DNA from: a bacterium | GTDB lineage: Bacteria > Sumerlaeota > Sumerlaeia > SLMS01 | Assembly: GCA_016125005.1 (NCBI GenBank) | Contig: WGMQ01000062.1 | Location: 1-64,000 of the forward strand | DNA: 64,000 bases | Direction: 5' to 3' | Shown: piece by piece, positions 19,301 to 28,800 of the stretch | How positions within the stretch are numbered: position 1 is the first letter of the stretch | How the letters are laid out: the number at the start of each line of letters is the position of its first letter | Translations under genes and position numbers: made by a program | Notes under the pieces: model-generated | The model's database searches: none | What the model saw: the letters and a program-made list of their open reading frames with translations, nothing else | Told to the model about the DNA's origin: nothing

Positions 19301-20364
19301 GAAGCGGCGACGTCTCCATGAGCCCCGTCACGCCGGGTATCTATACAGTGGAGGTTTCCCACGGCGAATACCTCGGCCAGAAGCAGCACCTGATCTCCGT
19401 CAGCCGTGGACAGGAGGCCGACATGGGAGAGATCCTGCTCGATCCCGGTGCCATCCTTGGTGGTGTTGTCAGTGATCCCGCCGGTGACCCGATCCGCTCG
19501 GTCCGTGTCGACGCCCAATCGGTCGAGGTTCCGGACGACCTGCGTCGTGTCTATACAGACGCCAGCGGGAAGTATCTCTTCCGCGGGCTGGTACCGGGTG
19601 GCCAGATTCTCACCTTCACCGCGACCATCAACAGCCGACCCATCACACGCAGCTACAACGTCGTGGTCACCACAGCCCATCCCACCGAACAGAACGTCAC
19701 GCTGGCCGCGTCCAGCACGCTCTACGGCTGGCTCTCCGCGCCATCCTCTGTCGATGTCAGCCGCGCCATCGTCCGTGCCTACCAATTGGGGCCCGGTGGT
19801 GTTCCCAACACATCCTACACGATCTCGACCAATGCGCGAAGCGGCAGTACCTTCCGTATAGACAACCTCGTGGAGGGACGCTACCTCGTCACCGTGCAGG
19901 CTCCGCGCCTCTCCGGGACCCACTACTGGTCCTCTCCCGTTACCGTGGAGGGAGCAGACTCGCGCGCCACCATCAACTGCGGAACGGCCACCATCGAAGG
20001 CCACATCGCCGATCGATCCGGTGGATCGTCCGTGGTCGGCCAGCCTGTCCGTGTCGAGTTCCTCTCGACCCCCGCCAGTGGCGTCTCCGCGCTCCGCAAC
20101 TGGTGGCTATACAACCTCACCACCGATCAGGACGGTTTCTTCGAACTGCCGCTGGCCCAGCCCGGCGCCTATTCCATCGTGGCAACCAATGCCGAGCTGG
20201 GTTCGGACGTCCTCGACGTTGTGACCGTCAACACCGGCGATGCGCTGGTGCCGCTGGAGTACGATTTCGGACGCAAGGCGAGCCCCATCACACCGCCGAG
20301 CTTCAAGATGCAGAGCATCGAAAGCTATGCACCGGACAAGGAAGTCTTCGGCGGAGGGAACTGA
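16360..20364 (+). CDS. Giant anchored protein of carboxypeptidase-regulatory-like repeats
   Basis: A 1334-aa protein with one N-terminal membrane segment (LWPLLAILACLLLIGIVK) and no other helix. After a ~100-residue spacer come about a dozen beta-sandwich modules of ~85-100 residues. Each has the pattern G-x-V-x-D-x(2)-G-x-P-I-x-G-A-x-V, then S-G-x-F-x-I-x(2)-L-P-x-G-x-Y-x-V. These are carboxypeptidase regulatory-like / CnaB-type domains, used as stalks in cell-envelope and secreted proteins. The start chosen is the ATG at 16360; in-frame ATGs at 16291 and 16261 are alternatives. It is separated from the haem operon by 180 bp. The function is probably structural, with the repeats in the periplasm or outside the cell. 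Confidence 0.8.
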   Translation: MSTRPLPTEQRKPRLWPLLAILACLLLIGIVKQTTTVLDFRMGGLDPLQDAITRAERQAGGLDDAVGRKRPTFTMGSAAHVLPPTPISRIPDDEGSWPETVDEATSTSLEVAELQPLTDLNGWVSDTRGIAVPDAKVTLTFEDEKTTDKEKTKGPTATTSSNGTFRIEDVAPGRWTIMAEKKGYASAVETGFVVQPFTNTPAVDLRLGEELILKGTVTAGGKLVSGAVLEARRSVPVVYSEGRIANNLITYSTSSSDDKGAFELGQLPPGKMTLCVTANGYARVEKEITLVADLKPVEIKLESEALLSGFIRDEAGRNIRGAELLLRVPGSDPKGDPWAKTTSSGEGTFEFAGLPAGRAFDLYASAKRYAALGPVTVVSGTNTTVIVMTAGGAIMGKVINFETYEPVAGISVRATSEDGSLAQPVVTETTSEGTYRITRLPAGVYQVSLASDRLTADPKGGIKVTAGAAVRDIDLTTYPGLGIAGDVVDGDSGQWLANATVNLTGKVGPNFTTNRTAKTTADQSGSFSFMNLPQGIYTVTAGLTGYTAATGVDASARVELLRDQLVPPIRLKLLRAGTIDGLVVDAGGSIVPNAVIQLSHFSGTPSSVPNLGNYNTTSNTGGRFRIENLPLSAEVHLRASAWADGYPKGQSDRIVLDRQQANASATIVLGAGVPVNVTVRSTQGVSIGDAQVSLAHRSFADGAPPAWSAKTNSSGAVTFEQIPEGSIWVSASRDGFIASGISGTVALPDPTSLVIELEPATTFGGRVADDRANAVTSGNVTARGLSGATGGGSGGIASDGKFLIKGLGKGQFWLEVDARRKSTTGNRQVIWAVPKITPNGGASEYLVTVPMSGALTGSVMLPETDPNPPGKYSVTISGSYTDPTGRGRGVGETASFDVGHDFRFDCLPPGEYRVTATAANYLPATVGPFKVVSPGETSAGSIHLRPGGSFKARVLNAQTREPIAGALVALKTDGPSAKTNGSGDVSMSPVTPGIYTVEVSHGEYLGQKQHLISVSRGQEADMGEILLDPGAILGGVVSDPAGDPIRSVRVDAQSVEVPDDLRRVYTDASGKYLFRGLVPGGQILTFTATINSRPITRSYNVVVTTAHPTEQNVTLAASSTLYGWLSAPSSVDVSRAIVRAYQLGPGGVPNTSYTISTNARSGSTFRIDNLVEGRYLVTVQAPRLSGTHYWSSPVTVEGADSRATINCGTATIEGHIADRSGGSSVVGQPVRVEFLSTPASGVSALRNWWLYNLTTDQDGFFELPLAQPGAYSIVATNAELGSDVLDVVTVNTGDALVPLEYDFGRKASPITPPSFKMQSIESYAPDKEVFGGGN

Positions 20365-20367
20365 CCG

Positions 20368-21165
20368 CTACTTCTTCTTCGCCGAGGCCTTGCGGAGTGA
20401 CTTGGCCTCAAGCTCCTTCGCGCGATCGACCTTGCCCGCAGAGGGACAAAGCTCCGCGAGGCGACATGACTCGCACTTTGGCGCGCGGGCCTGACAAGTC
20501 TTGCGACCATGCAGGATCACCGCATCGGCGAAATGCGTCCAGCGCTCCGGCGGTAGCAGGGCCGCCGTGTCGAACTCGATCTTCTCCGGGTCCTTGGCCG
20601 TCGTCAGGCCGAGGCGCTGCGTGATGCGCCCGTAATGCGTATCGACGGAAATTCCCGGCAGCCCAAAGGCGTGCATTCGCACCACGTTGGCCGTCTTGCG
20701 CGCCGTGCCCCGTAGCTTCATCAACTCGGGGATGCTCATGGGGACCTCACCGCCGAACTCCTCCACAAGCGTCCGCGAAGTCTCGCGCAGGGCTTTCGCC
20801 TTGCTATTGAAGAAGCCTGTCGTGCGGATGACTTCCTCCAGTTCGCCATCGGCGACTGCCATCATCCGCGCGGGTGTTGGATAGCGGCGGAACAGCTCCG
20901 GCGTCACCATGTTCACGCGCTCGTCCGTGCACTGCGCAGAGAGGATCGTCGCGCAAAGCAACTCGAACGCGTTGGTGAAGTGCAGTGCGCAGTGGACGTC
21001 TGGAAATTCCTCCGCCAGACGTTCGTATAGACGCGCCGCGCGCTCAATGTCGGCGGGCTTTGGCTTCCGCTTGGCTACCTCTTCGCGGGCTCGCTCGTCG
21101 ACCTGCTCCCATAGCGGCGAGTCCGCGTGCATGGGATGGAGCTTCGGCTTCTTCGCTGCGGCCAT
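20368..21165 (-). CDS. nth: Endonuclease III (DNA glycosylase/AP lyase)
   Basis: A 265-aa base-excision repair enzyme removing oxidised pyrimidines. The HhH motif reads LRGTARKTANVV and holds the catalytic Lys. The catalytic Asp lies in ISVDTHYGR. The [4Fe-4S] loop C-x6-C-x2-C-x5-C is complete (CQARAPKCESCRLAELC). The usual LPGVGRKTA is changed to LRGTARKTA, an unusual HhH hairpin. Both ends are longer than in E. coli Nth (211 aa), with basic tails. Three tandem ATGs occur; the third (21165) has AGGAG at 6-nt spacing. The first ATG overlaps the polX stop, so the genes are coupled. Confidence 0.93.
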   Translation of the reverse strand: MAAAKKPKLHPMHADSPLWEQVDERAREEVAKRKPKPADIERAARLYERLAEEFPDVHCALHFTNAFELLCATILSAQCTDERVNMVTPELFRRYPTPARMMAVADGELEEVIRTTGFFNSKAKALRETSRTLVEEFGGEVPMSIPELMKLRGTARKTANVVRMHAFGLPGISVDTHYGRITQRLGLTTAKDPEKIEFDTAALLPPERWTHFADAVILHGRKTCQARAPKCESCRLAELCPSAGKVDRAKELEAKSLRKASAKKK

Positions 21166-21167
21166 CA

Positions 21168-22892
21168 TCATCTCCTGCTTCGTGCAAAAGTGAGGAACTC
21201 ATCCGTCGTGAGCGAGTTGAGCAGGTGTCCCGCCTCGGCCCACCCCTTGCGCGCCATCCATACGCCAAAGATCACGTCATCCAGTCCCTTCATGACATGT
21301 GCATCGGGACTGATGCAAAGTCTGCATCCCTGCTCGACCGCGTAGTGGACCAGGCGCCAATCCAGATCCAGACGCATGGGATTCGCATTGATCTCGATGG
21401 CTACACCCGCCTGCGCTGCCTCGCGAATGACGGCCTTTTGGTCAATCGCGTAGCCTTCGCGTGCCAGGATCAGGCGCCCCGTCAGGTGCCCGATCACGGT
21501 GGTGTGTGGGTTCGATATCGCGCGAATCACGCGGCGTGTTTGCTCTTCCTCGGTCAGGTTGAAATGCGTATGAACCGAGGCCACGATCCACTCAAAATTG
21601 CCAAGGAATCCCTCCGGATAATCGAGCGATCCATCGGGCAGGATGTCGCTCTCGATCCCCTTCAGCAGGCGCACCTTGCCGCCATGGCGGGCGTTCACCT
21701 CGTCGATCTCCGCGTGCTGCTGCAGGACCCGCTTCTCGTTCAAACCATTGGCGACCGTCAGCGACTGGCTGTGGTCCGCGATCCCCATCCACGAGATTTC
21801 GTTTGCGATGGCCCATTCCGCGTACTGGTCCAGCGTCGGTTTCCCGTCGCTGTAGTGCGTGTGCATGTGCAGGAGCCCGCGCAGTTCCTTTCCATCAAGC
21901 ATGGAAGGAAGGTGCCCATTTTCCGCCGCGGAGAACTCGCCCAAGTCCTCCCGGAGTTCCGGGTGTATATACGGCAACTCCAGTAGCTTGTATAGATCTG
22001 CCTCGGAGCTGGCCGCCTTCGATTCCTCCGATCCATCCGGAAACAGCCCGTACTCATTCAGCTTCAGCTGACGATCCTTGGCGCGCTGCCGCATCCGGGT
22101 GTTATGCTCCTTGCTCCCGGTGAAGTGGGCGAGCGCGAACGGAAACTGCTTGTCGGTGACACAGCGGAGGTCCGCCTGAATCCCTGAATCGAGCAGCACA
22201 GAGGATTTTGTCTCTCCGTGGCCCAGCACCGACTCGACCCCCTCCATGGCCACGAAGAGATCCATCACTTCCTTGGGGGATTCCGTGGCCGCGACGAAGT
22301 CCAGGTCGCCCACAGTCTCGCGGCGGCGGCGCAGGCTCCCCGCCGACTCCACACGGATCACGGCGGGATGGGCGCGAAGCACCTCCAGAATCGGGGCTGC
22401 GGCCTTCAAAGCCACGTCGAGGCGTCGACGTCCGCTGAACTTGGCCAGCTGCGCGATCCCCTGGAGTATCTTTTCAGCGGTCTTTGCACCGAAGCCCTTC
22501 AGGGCTGCCAGCGAGCCATCCTTGCACGCGGCCTCCAGCTTCGCCATCGTGTCTATACCGAGCTGCGTATAGACAGAGAGTGCCTTCTTGGGTCCGAAGC
22601 CCTGGATGGACGTCATCTCCACAAGGCCGCGTGGGATGCGACTGCGGAGTTCCTCCAACTCGCGAATGGACTCGCTCTCGTAGGCCTCGGCGATCTTCTC
22701 GGCGATGCCCTTGCCGATGCCTTCGATGTCGAGCAGCGTCTTGTTCTGTACCGCCTCGGCAAGATTCCCCTCGTAGGACGAGAGCACGCGCACTGCCCGT
22801 TGGTAGGCGCTCACCTTGAAGCTGTTCGCGCCATCCAGCTCAAGCAATGTGGCCATCTCCTCCAGCATGGCCGTCAGTCGCAGTCCGTTCAT
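21168..22892 (-). CDS. polX: DNA polymerase X with C-terminal PHP domain
   Basis: A 574-aa bacterial family X polymerase. Order of domains: N-terminal HhH region (DIEGIGKGIAEKI; SIQGFGPKKAL; ALKGFGAKTAEKIL), nucleotidyltransferase with G-S-L-R-R and the metal-binding GDLDFV, then a PHP domain (LLHMHTHYSDGK, GIADHSQSL, SDILPDGSLD, SPDAHV). Such enzymes fill gaps in base excision repair, and the PHP part provides 3'-5' exonuclease or AP-endonuclease activity. Its ATG overlaps the uvrA stop (ATGA), and nth follows with overlap. It contains an inverted pair of the GTCTATAC motif near the HhH region. Confidence 0.94.
   Translation of the reverse strand: MNGLRLTAMLEEMATLLELDGANSFKVSAYQRAVRVLSSYEGNLAEAVQNKTLLDIEGIGKGIAEKIAEAYESESIRELEELRSRIPRGLVEMTSIQGFGPKKALSVYTQLGIDTMAKLEAACKDGSLAALKGFGAKTAEKILQGIAQLAKFSGRRRLDVALKAAAPILEVLRAHPAVIRVESAGSLRRRRETVGDLDFVAATESPKEVMDLFVAMEGVESVLGHGETKSSVLLDSGIQADLRCVTDKQFPFALAHFTGSKEHNTRMRQRAKDRQLKLNEYGLFPDGSEESKAASSEADLYKLLELPYIHPELREDLGEFSAAENGHLPSMLDGKELRGLLHMHTHYSDGKPTLDQYAEWAIANEISWMGIADHSQSLTVANGLNEKRVLQQHAEIDEVNARHGGKVRLLKGIESDILPDGSLDYPEGFLGNFEWIVASVHTHFNLTEEEQTRRVIRAISNPHTTVIGHLTGRLILAREGYAIDQKAVIREAAQAGVAIEINANPMRLDLDWRLVHYAVEQGCRLCISPDAHVMKGLDDVIFGVWMARKGWAEAGHLLNSLTTDEFLTFARSRR
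22551..22574. repeat. Inverted pair of the GTCTATAC motif inside polX
   Basis: GTCTATAC (22551-22558) and GTATAGAC (22567-22574) face each other across 8 bp and could form an 8-bp stem. On the coding strand one arm is read GTC TAT AC and the other GT ATA GAC, using Ile codon ATA. Twelve further copies of the octamer lie elsewhere in the window. Confidence 0.75.
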
Positions 22893-25729
22893 GCGTTGCC
22901 ATCCTTCATAGTTGGGTGCGTCGAGCGCAGGTAGCGCCCTGTGATGCTCAGGGGATGCGCGGCGATTTCCTCCGGCGTGCCCGTGCAGACCACCATCCCG
23001 CCGCGCTCGCCTCCTTCCGGACCCATATCGATCACATAGTCGGCCTGTCGGATCAGCTGGAGGTTGTGCTCGATAACCACAAGCGAGAATCCCTCGTCGG
23101 TTAGCTGGCGAAAGACCCGCATCAGGACGTCGAGATCGGCAGGATGCAGCCCCGTGGAGGGTTCGTCGAAGAGCAGCATGGTCCGGCGCGCCCTTGTCCC
23201 CGCCTCCGCGATGTGTGCCGCCAGCTTGAGTCGCTGTGCCTCGCCGCCCGAGAGCGTGGCCGTGCTCTGTCCGAGGCGGAGGTACCCGAGGCCCACACGC
23301 TGCAACGGTACCAGGCCGTTTAGCACGCGCTGGTGGTCACGGAATACCTCGACCGCCTGGTCCACCGTCAGGCTCAAAATCGACTCGATTGTGTGACCGT
23401 TCCACTGCACCGTGAGGATGTGGTCCTTGAACCGCCGGCCTTCGCAGGCCTCGCAGACCACCTCGATGTCGGCGAGGAAGTGCATGTCGATCACCTGCCG
23501 TCCGGTTCCCTCGCAGACATCGCAGCGCCCGCCCGCCACGTTGAAGGAAAAGTCGCGCGGTTGCAGGCCCAGCGCCTCGCCATCGCTCGAGTTCGCCATC
23601 AGCTCGCGGATCGCATCGTAGGCCTTCAGGTAGGTCGCCGCGTTGCTGCGCGAACTCCGCCCGATCGGCGACTGGTCGACCATCAGCATGTCGTCGATGA
23701 GGTGCAGGTCATCCAGCGCCTCAATGCGACCCACTTCATCGTTCGCCTCGCCCTTCGCCTGATGCAGGTAGTTCGCGTATAGACACGACTTGATGAGCGT
23801 CGACTTGCCACTGCCGCTGACACCCGTGACACAGCACATGACGCCAAGCGGGATCTTCACCGTGACGTGCTTGAGGTTGTTCTCGCTCGCGCCCACCACG
23901 GCGATCCAGCCCTCCGGTTCCTGTCGCCCGTATTTCGAGACGCCGCCTTTCTTCGAGGAGGCACGCACACTAGCCGCCTCCTGCTCCAGATAGGCACGCG
24001 TCTTGGACTCGATCTTCGATTTCAGCAGGCCGGAGAGAGTCCCCTCGTAGAGAATCTGTCCGCCCCGCTCGCCCGCCATCGGGCCAATGTCGATCAGGTG
24101 GTTCGCGCGCCGCATCACGTCGGGGTCGTGCTCCACAATCACCACGGTGTTACCCAGGTCACGCAGGTGCTCCAGCACGCCCACCAATCGTTCCGTATCG
24201 CGCGGATGAAGCCCCACCGTGGGTTCGTCAAGCACGTAGAGCGTGTCGGTGAGTGCGCTGCCCAGCGCCGTCGAGAGATTGATGCGCTGGCTTTCGCCGC
24301 CGGAGAGCGTCCGCGTCTGGCGCGACAGCGTCAGATAGCCGAGTCCCACTTCCGAGAGATAGCGCAGGCGCGCGCGGACCTCGGAGAGCGGCCGCTCCGC
24401 GAGATGGGCCTCGCTCTCCGAGAGCTTCAACTCGTCGAACCAGGGGATCAGGCGCTCCACGGGGAAGTCACACAGTTCGCCGATCGAAAGGCCGCCCAGC
24501 TTGATCGCAACCGCCTCCGGTCGCAGTCGCCGCCCCTGGCAATCCGGGCACATTGTATAGCCGCGGTAACGCGCGATCTGCACGCGGGCCTGCACCTTGT
24601 ATCGCCGCTCCTCCAGCCAGCGGAAGAACCCGTTGATGCCGTACCACTTCCCCTCGCCGTCGCGCACCAGCTTGCGTTCCCGATCGGTCAGGTCCTTCCA
24701 GGGCACGGTCATGCGGATCTTGAGCAGGGGAGCGTGCGACCAGAGGTCGCTGAGGCACTCCTGACCCGCCTCGCCGTTCCACGGTGCCACCGCGCCCTCC
24801 GCCAGCGTCAGGCGCTCGTCCGGGATGATCTTGTTCCAGTCGAGCCCTGTCACCCGCCCAAAACCCTGGCAGGTCTCGCACGCCCCGAGGGGACTCGAGA
24901 AATTCACGAGCTGGGGCGACGGCTCGCGGAAGCTGTGCCCGCAGCCACCGGGGCAGCCGACGCAGCGGAGCGACTCGGAGAACTCCAGCACGTCGCCATC
25001 GCGCGGCACGATGCGACAGTGGCGATTGCCGATTCGATAGGCCGTCTCCACCGCGTCGGCCAGGCGCGAGCGATCCTCGGCCCTCACGGCAATGCGATCC
25101 ACGATGACGGGCAGCACATCAAGATTCTTGGGTGCCTTGAAGTCCGGCTGGTCGATCTCCACCACTTCCCCATCGATCAGCAGTCGTGTGAAGCCCTGAC
25201 GCTGAAGTTCCCCCAACGTGGGCTTCAACATGTTCTTCTTCTGGAGCGCGATCGGCGCGACCACCGTCAGGCGCGCACCATCCATCGTGTCGAGCAGGCG
25301 CCGGACGATCCCATCCGGGGAATCGCGCTTCACCTCCTGGCCAGTCGTCGGACAGATGATCCGCCCCGCGCGCGCAAAGAGTAGTCGCAGGTAGTCGTTG
25401 ATCTCCGTCGCCGTCCCGATGGTCGAGCGAGCATTCTTCACCGAGTTCTTCTGCTCCAGCGCGATCGCAGGCGGGATGCTCTCAATGGCATCCACATCCG
25501 GGCGGGGGAGTCGCGCGACGAATTGGCGCGCGTAGGTGGAAAGGGACTCCACATAGCGACGCTGTCCCTCGGCGAAAAGGGTGTCGAATGCCAGCGACGA
25601 CTTGCCCGATCCGCTCAGGCCCGTGATCACCGTCATGCGCCCCGATGGAATCGTGCAGTTCACCGACTTAAGGTTATGGGTGCGGGCGCCGCGCACGACG
25701 ATGGGTGGGGATTCGTGGGAAGTCGACAC
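22889..25729 (-). CDS. uvrA: Excinuclease ABC subunit A
   Basis: A 946-aa nucleotide excision repair ATPase. Two ABC modules are present: GLSGSGKSSLAFD and LSGGESQRINL with DEPTVGLHP; GVSGSGKSTLIKS and LSGGEAQRLKLA with DEPSTGLHP. Zinc modules: CVGCPGGC...CETC, CPDC near the middle, and CDVCEGTG...CEAC. The GTG at 25729 gives the usual N-terminus just before VVRGARTHNLK and the usual family length. The frame extends upstream to an ATG at 25786 and a TTG at 25792, neither with a clear ribosome site. It leads the operon uvrA-polX-nth, joined by overlapping codons. One GTCTATAC copy lies near the second Walker A. Confidence 0.95.
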   Translation of the reverse strand: MSTSHESPPIVVRGARTHNLKSVNCTIPSGRMTVITGLSGSGKSSLAFDTLFAEGQRRYVESLSTYARQFVARLPRPDVDAIESIPPAIALEQKNSVKNARSTIGTATEINDYLRLLFARAGRIICPTTGQEVKRDSPDGIVRRLLDTMDGARLTVVAPIALQKKNMLKPTLGELQRQGFTRLLIDGEVVEIDQPDFKAPKNLDVLPVIVDRIAVRAEDRSRLADAVETAYRIGNRHCRIVPRDGDVLEFSESLRCVGCPGGCGHSFREPSPQLVNFSSPLGACETCQGFGRVTGLDWNKIIPDERLTLAEGAVAPWNGEAGQECLSDLWSHAPLLKIRMTVPWKDLTDRERKLVRDGEGKWYGINGFFRWLEERRYKVQARVQIARYRGYTMCPDCQGRRLRPEAVAIKLGGLSIGELCDFPVERLIPWFDELKLSESEAHLAERPLSEVRARLRYLSEVGLGYLTLSRQTRTLSGGESQRINLSTALGSALTDTLYVLDEPTVGLHPRDTERLVGVLEHLRDLGNTVVIVEHDPDVMRRANHLIDIGPMAGERGGQILYEGTLSGLLKSKIESKTRAYLEQEAASVRASSKKGGVSKYGRQEPEGWIAVVGASENNLKHVTVKIPLGVMCCVTGVSGSGKSTLIKSCLYANYLHQAKGEANDEVGRIEALDDLHLIDDMLMVDQSPIGRSSRSNAATYLKAYDAIRELMANSSDGEALGLQPRDFSFNVAGGRCDVCEGTGRQVIDMHFLADIEVVCEACEGRRFKDHILTVQWNGHTIESILSLTVDQAVEVFRDHQRVLNGLVPLQRVGLGYLRLGQSTATLSGGEAQRLKLAAHIAEAGTRARRTMLLFDEPSTGLHPADLDVLMRVFRQLTDEGFSLVVIEHNLQLIRQADYVIDMGPEGGERGGMVVCTGTPEEIAAHPLSITGRYLRSTHPTMKDGNA

Positions 25730-25831
25730 GGAGAAGGGGGCCTTGCTGGCAGGTAACAGGCGAATGGCGGGACAGAATCGTCCCATACGCAACCATGCAA
25801 GAACGAGAGCAAGCCGCGGCGGAAGGCTAAA

Positions 25832-25866
25832 AATGAAGATGCCCGGCGAGGTCGTCGCCGGGCATC
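25832..25866 (-). terminator. Terminator of the 1435-aa exported protein gene
   Basis: An 11-bp perfect stem (25840-25850 with 25856-25866) has a 5-nt loop. On the minus strand it is followed by TTCATTTTTAG. It lies 24 bp past the stop of the upstream minus-strand gene and before uvrA. Confidence 0.8.
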
Positions 25867-25889
25867 GGTGTTAAGCGGGAGCGAAGCCC

Positions 25890-28800
25890 TTATTCGGGAC
25901 GCGCGTAGGAGTAGATTTCGACCTTCTCGAGCACCACCGCGATGGCCGGATCGTTGAGGCTGTCCGGCGCCACGATGTAGTCGAGCGACACGCTCAGCGG
26001 ACGACCATTCAACAGCGGGTTGCTGGGGAACCACACCGGATAGCGGACGTTCTGCTGGAAGGTCGGGATCACCGAGGTTTCGCTGATCGACTCGATGTTG
26101 ATCAGGCTGGAGAGCTGGAAGCTCGCCTCGTTCACACGGAGACGGAACGCGGGCACCTTCTCCTTGCGGATCGTGGTGGCGGTCTGGCTGCGGGCCGAGA
26201 CCTGGAAGACGATCTCGTAGAGGCGGCTTCCCTCAAGCGAGACGCCAGCCGGGGCGGTGATCAGGCCCACCGAGTACTTGCCAGAGGCCGGATCCGTGTT
26301 CGAGCTGCGGATGCTGGCACCGCGCGAATCGCGGAGGAACACCGGATCGGCAAAGTTGGCCTCAGAGACCCCGTGCGGACGAACGCCGATTTCCTGGAAG
26401 GGGACGTTGGCTGCCACCAGACCCGGGAGGTCAACGCGGCGGTCAAGCAGGTCCTGACTGCGGCTGAAGGCGGTAACGGCCATCGATTCCAGGTTCAGCT
26501 TGGCGATCGGCGCATTCAGACCAGAGAAGTTGATGACGTCGAAGTACAGACGGAGCTGGCTTTGGCTGGGCGGGAGCGTGAAGTAGTGCTCGTAGATCCG
26601 GCCCGTGGTGTTCGGGGCGAAGGACGCGTTCGGGTCAGTGGAAGTCGTCGACTCCACCTGGAACTCGGAGGTCTGCGAGAAATCGCCGGTCGAGGCGCGA
26701 AGGCGGAACGTCGGTGCGTCGGCGCTGTTGGCCTGATCGGTTGTCACGCGGAAGGTGGCGCGGTAAAGTGCATCGGGGGTGTTCGCGACCTCAAAGAGGG
26801 GCGAGGTAAAGAACCCGAAGGTGTTCGTATTGTTGGCGGTCGTCAGAGTAAGGCGCCCATCGGTTCCACCCGCACCCGGCTCAAAGGTGCCGGTCGCGAA
26901 GGTGAAGTCACTCGTTGGGAAGCCCGGGAAGGCCTCCCAGCCCTCCGCGCTTGTCGCGAAGGTAAAGTCCTGACGAACGGTCACGTTCACGCCACCGACG
27001 GTGATGAGTCCCACACGAGCCTCACCGCGATTCTGGGCGACGTTGAAGACCAGATCCAGGCTTCCCTTGCCGCTCGTCTGCGCGAAAGTGATCCACGGAG
27101 AGCTGCTGATCGCGCTCCATTCGCACTCCGAGGAGAGGGCGGTGATGCGGATCGTGCCAGTGCCCGAAAGACCGCTGAAGGCGGCTTCCGTCGGCGAAAC
27201 GCCGTTGAGGAGTTCCACGGTCACACCGCAACCGGTCTGGGTAACGGTGACAGTCTGCCCGACGACCTGAATTTGCGCGGAGCGGGAGCCGGCACCAGCG
27301 AAGGGAGTCACGTCGAACTCCACCTTCTGGGCACCAAGGCCGTTCGGCACGCCGTCAGGGAAGCCGCGGAAGCTAAGCCATCCACTCTGGCCGGGGGTCG
27401 TGTAGTTCACGTTGGCAGTCCAGCTGCACTGAGCCGTGGTCGGTGTGATGTTCAGCGTTCCGCTTCCGCCGTTGAGGTCGAAATCAACCGAGGACCCGGC
27501 TGCTGCACCGGTCTTCTCAACCGTCACTGCGTACTCGCAGGCGTTCGAGACGATCGTCACCGTATCTGTCCGGTCGCCCGTCTTGCCGAACGTCGAGGCG
27601 ACGGGGATGGCGTTGGCATCAACAACCTCAAGCGTGTCGCCCAGCGGCGCGAAGCGCAGCGTCGTGACGGCCTGATCAGTGCCAGCGGGCAGGTTGCGGG
27701 CCTTGACCTGGAGGGACGCGATCACGTTGCGGCCTTCAGGAAGAACCTGGCCGGGCTGAAGTCCGATCAGTACGCGCAGCTTGCCTGCCTCATCGGTGCG
27801 AACTGCGAAGTCAGCACGCTGAACGTCGCTGCTGCGAATGTGATCAAAGTCTGGGTTGGTCTGGAAGAATGCCGAGTTGGGCAGGTCATCACCGGGCTCG
27901 ATACCGAAGATGTCCAAGTCGGCCGGATTGAACTCGAGCGTGAAACCGAGAGCGTTCTCGAGCCCCGTCGAATCCACCACCACATCAAGCCGCTGGATCT
28001 CGCCGGTGGACGGGATGTTCGCAGCGATACCGTCACCATGGACCAGAACCTTGTCGGCGATGCGAACGCGTGTGGCCTCTGCCAGTTGGTCGAGGATCGT
28101 AATGCCGCTGGAGATGAAGAAGGCGGAGATGGGCGCGCCGGAGGGAATGCGGACGGAAGGCTCGCGTCCGTTGAGGGAAGTCGCACCCGACTGGGTGATC
28201 TTCAACTCGGTATTGACGGCTCCCGTTCCCTCCTTTGGACGGAACTTCAGGAAGGCAATCGTCTCGTCGGCGTTGAATCCGTCACCGGTGGAGAACACGC
28301 CGTCTGTGCCTGGAGTGATCGGGTACGTCGTGGGATTGTGAGGTGCGCCATTGGGGTCAAGCAGCGGGAACACGCGGTTCGGACGAAGTCCAACCTCAAT
28401 GCCGATCACCCCGGAGACCGTATCGTTCTGGATTTCGAAGTTCGGGATGTCCACCTCACGGCCATTGCGGCGGGCGCTCACAAACTCGAGTAGCTCCGCA
28501 TCGTACTCAACGCTCAGGGCCACCGTCTGCTCGTTGCCCTTGGAACGCAGGCGGACCGGGATCTCGGGCAACTGGCTGTCGACCGTGCCGCGGATCAGGG
28601 AAAGACGTGTGCCCTTCTCCCCCAGATAGACTGTGCGCTCGCCCGGTGAGAGCGGACCATTCTGCGTCGGGGGGAGCGGGAAGCCGTTGCCAGCCACATA
28701 GCGCCCCAACTGCGCAAAGTCCGCCACCGTGATGAGCCCGTCGCCGTTGCTCGATTCCGGGGCTACGTCCAGCTTGCTGAACTCGAGACCGTAACCGCCT

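Noticed and set aside
26373-28493. 706-codon frame on the plus strand
   Set aside because: Antisense to the 1435-aa exported protein, whose signal peptide, dockerin-like and BACON-like motifs are on the minus strand.
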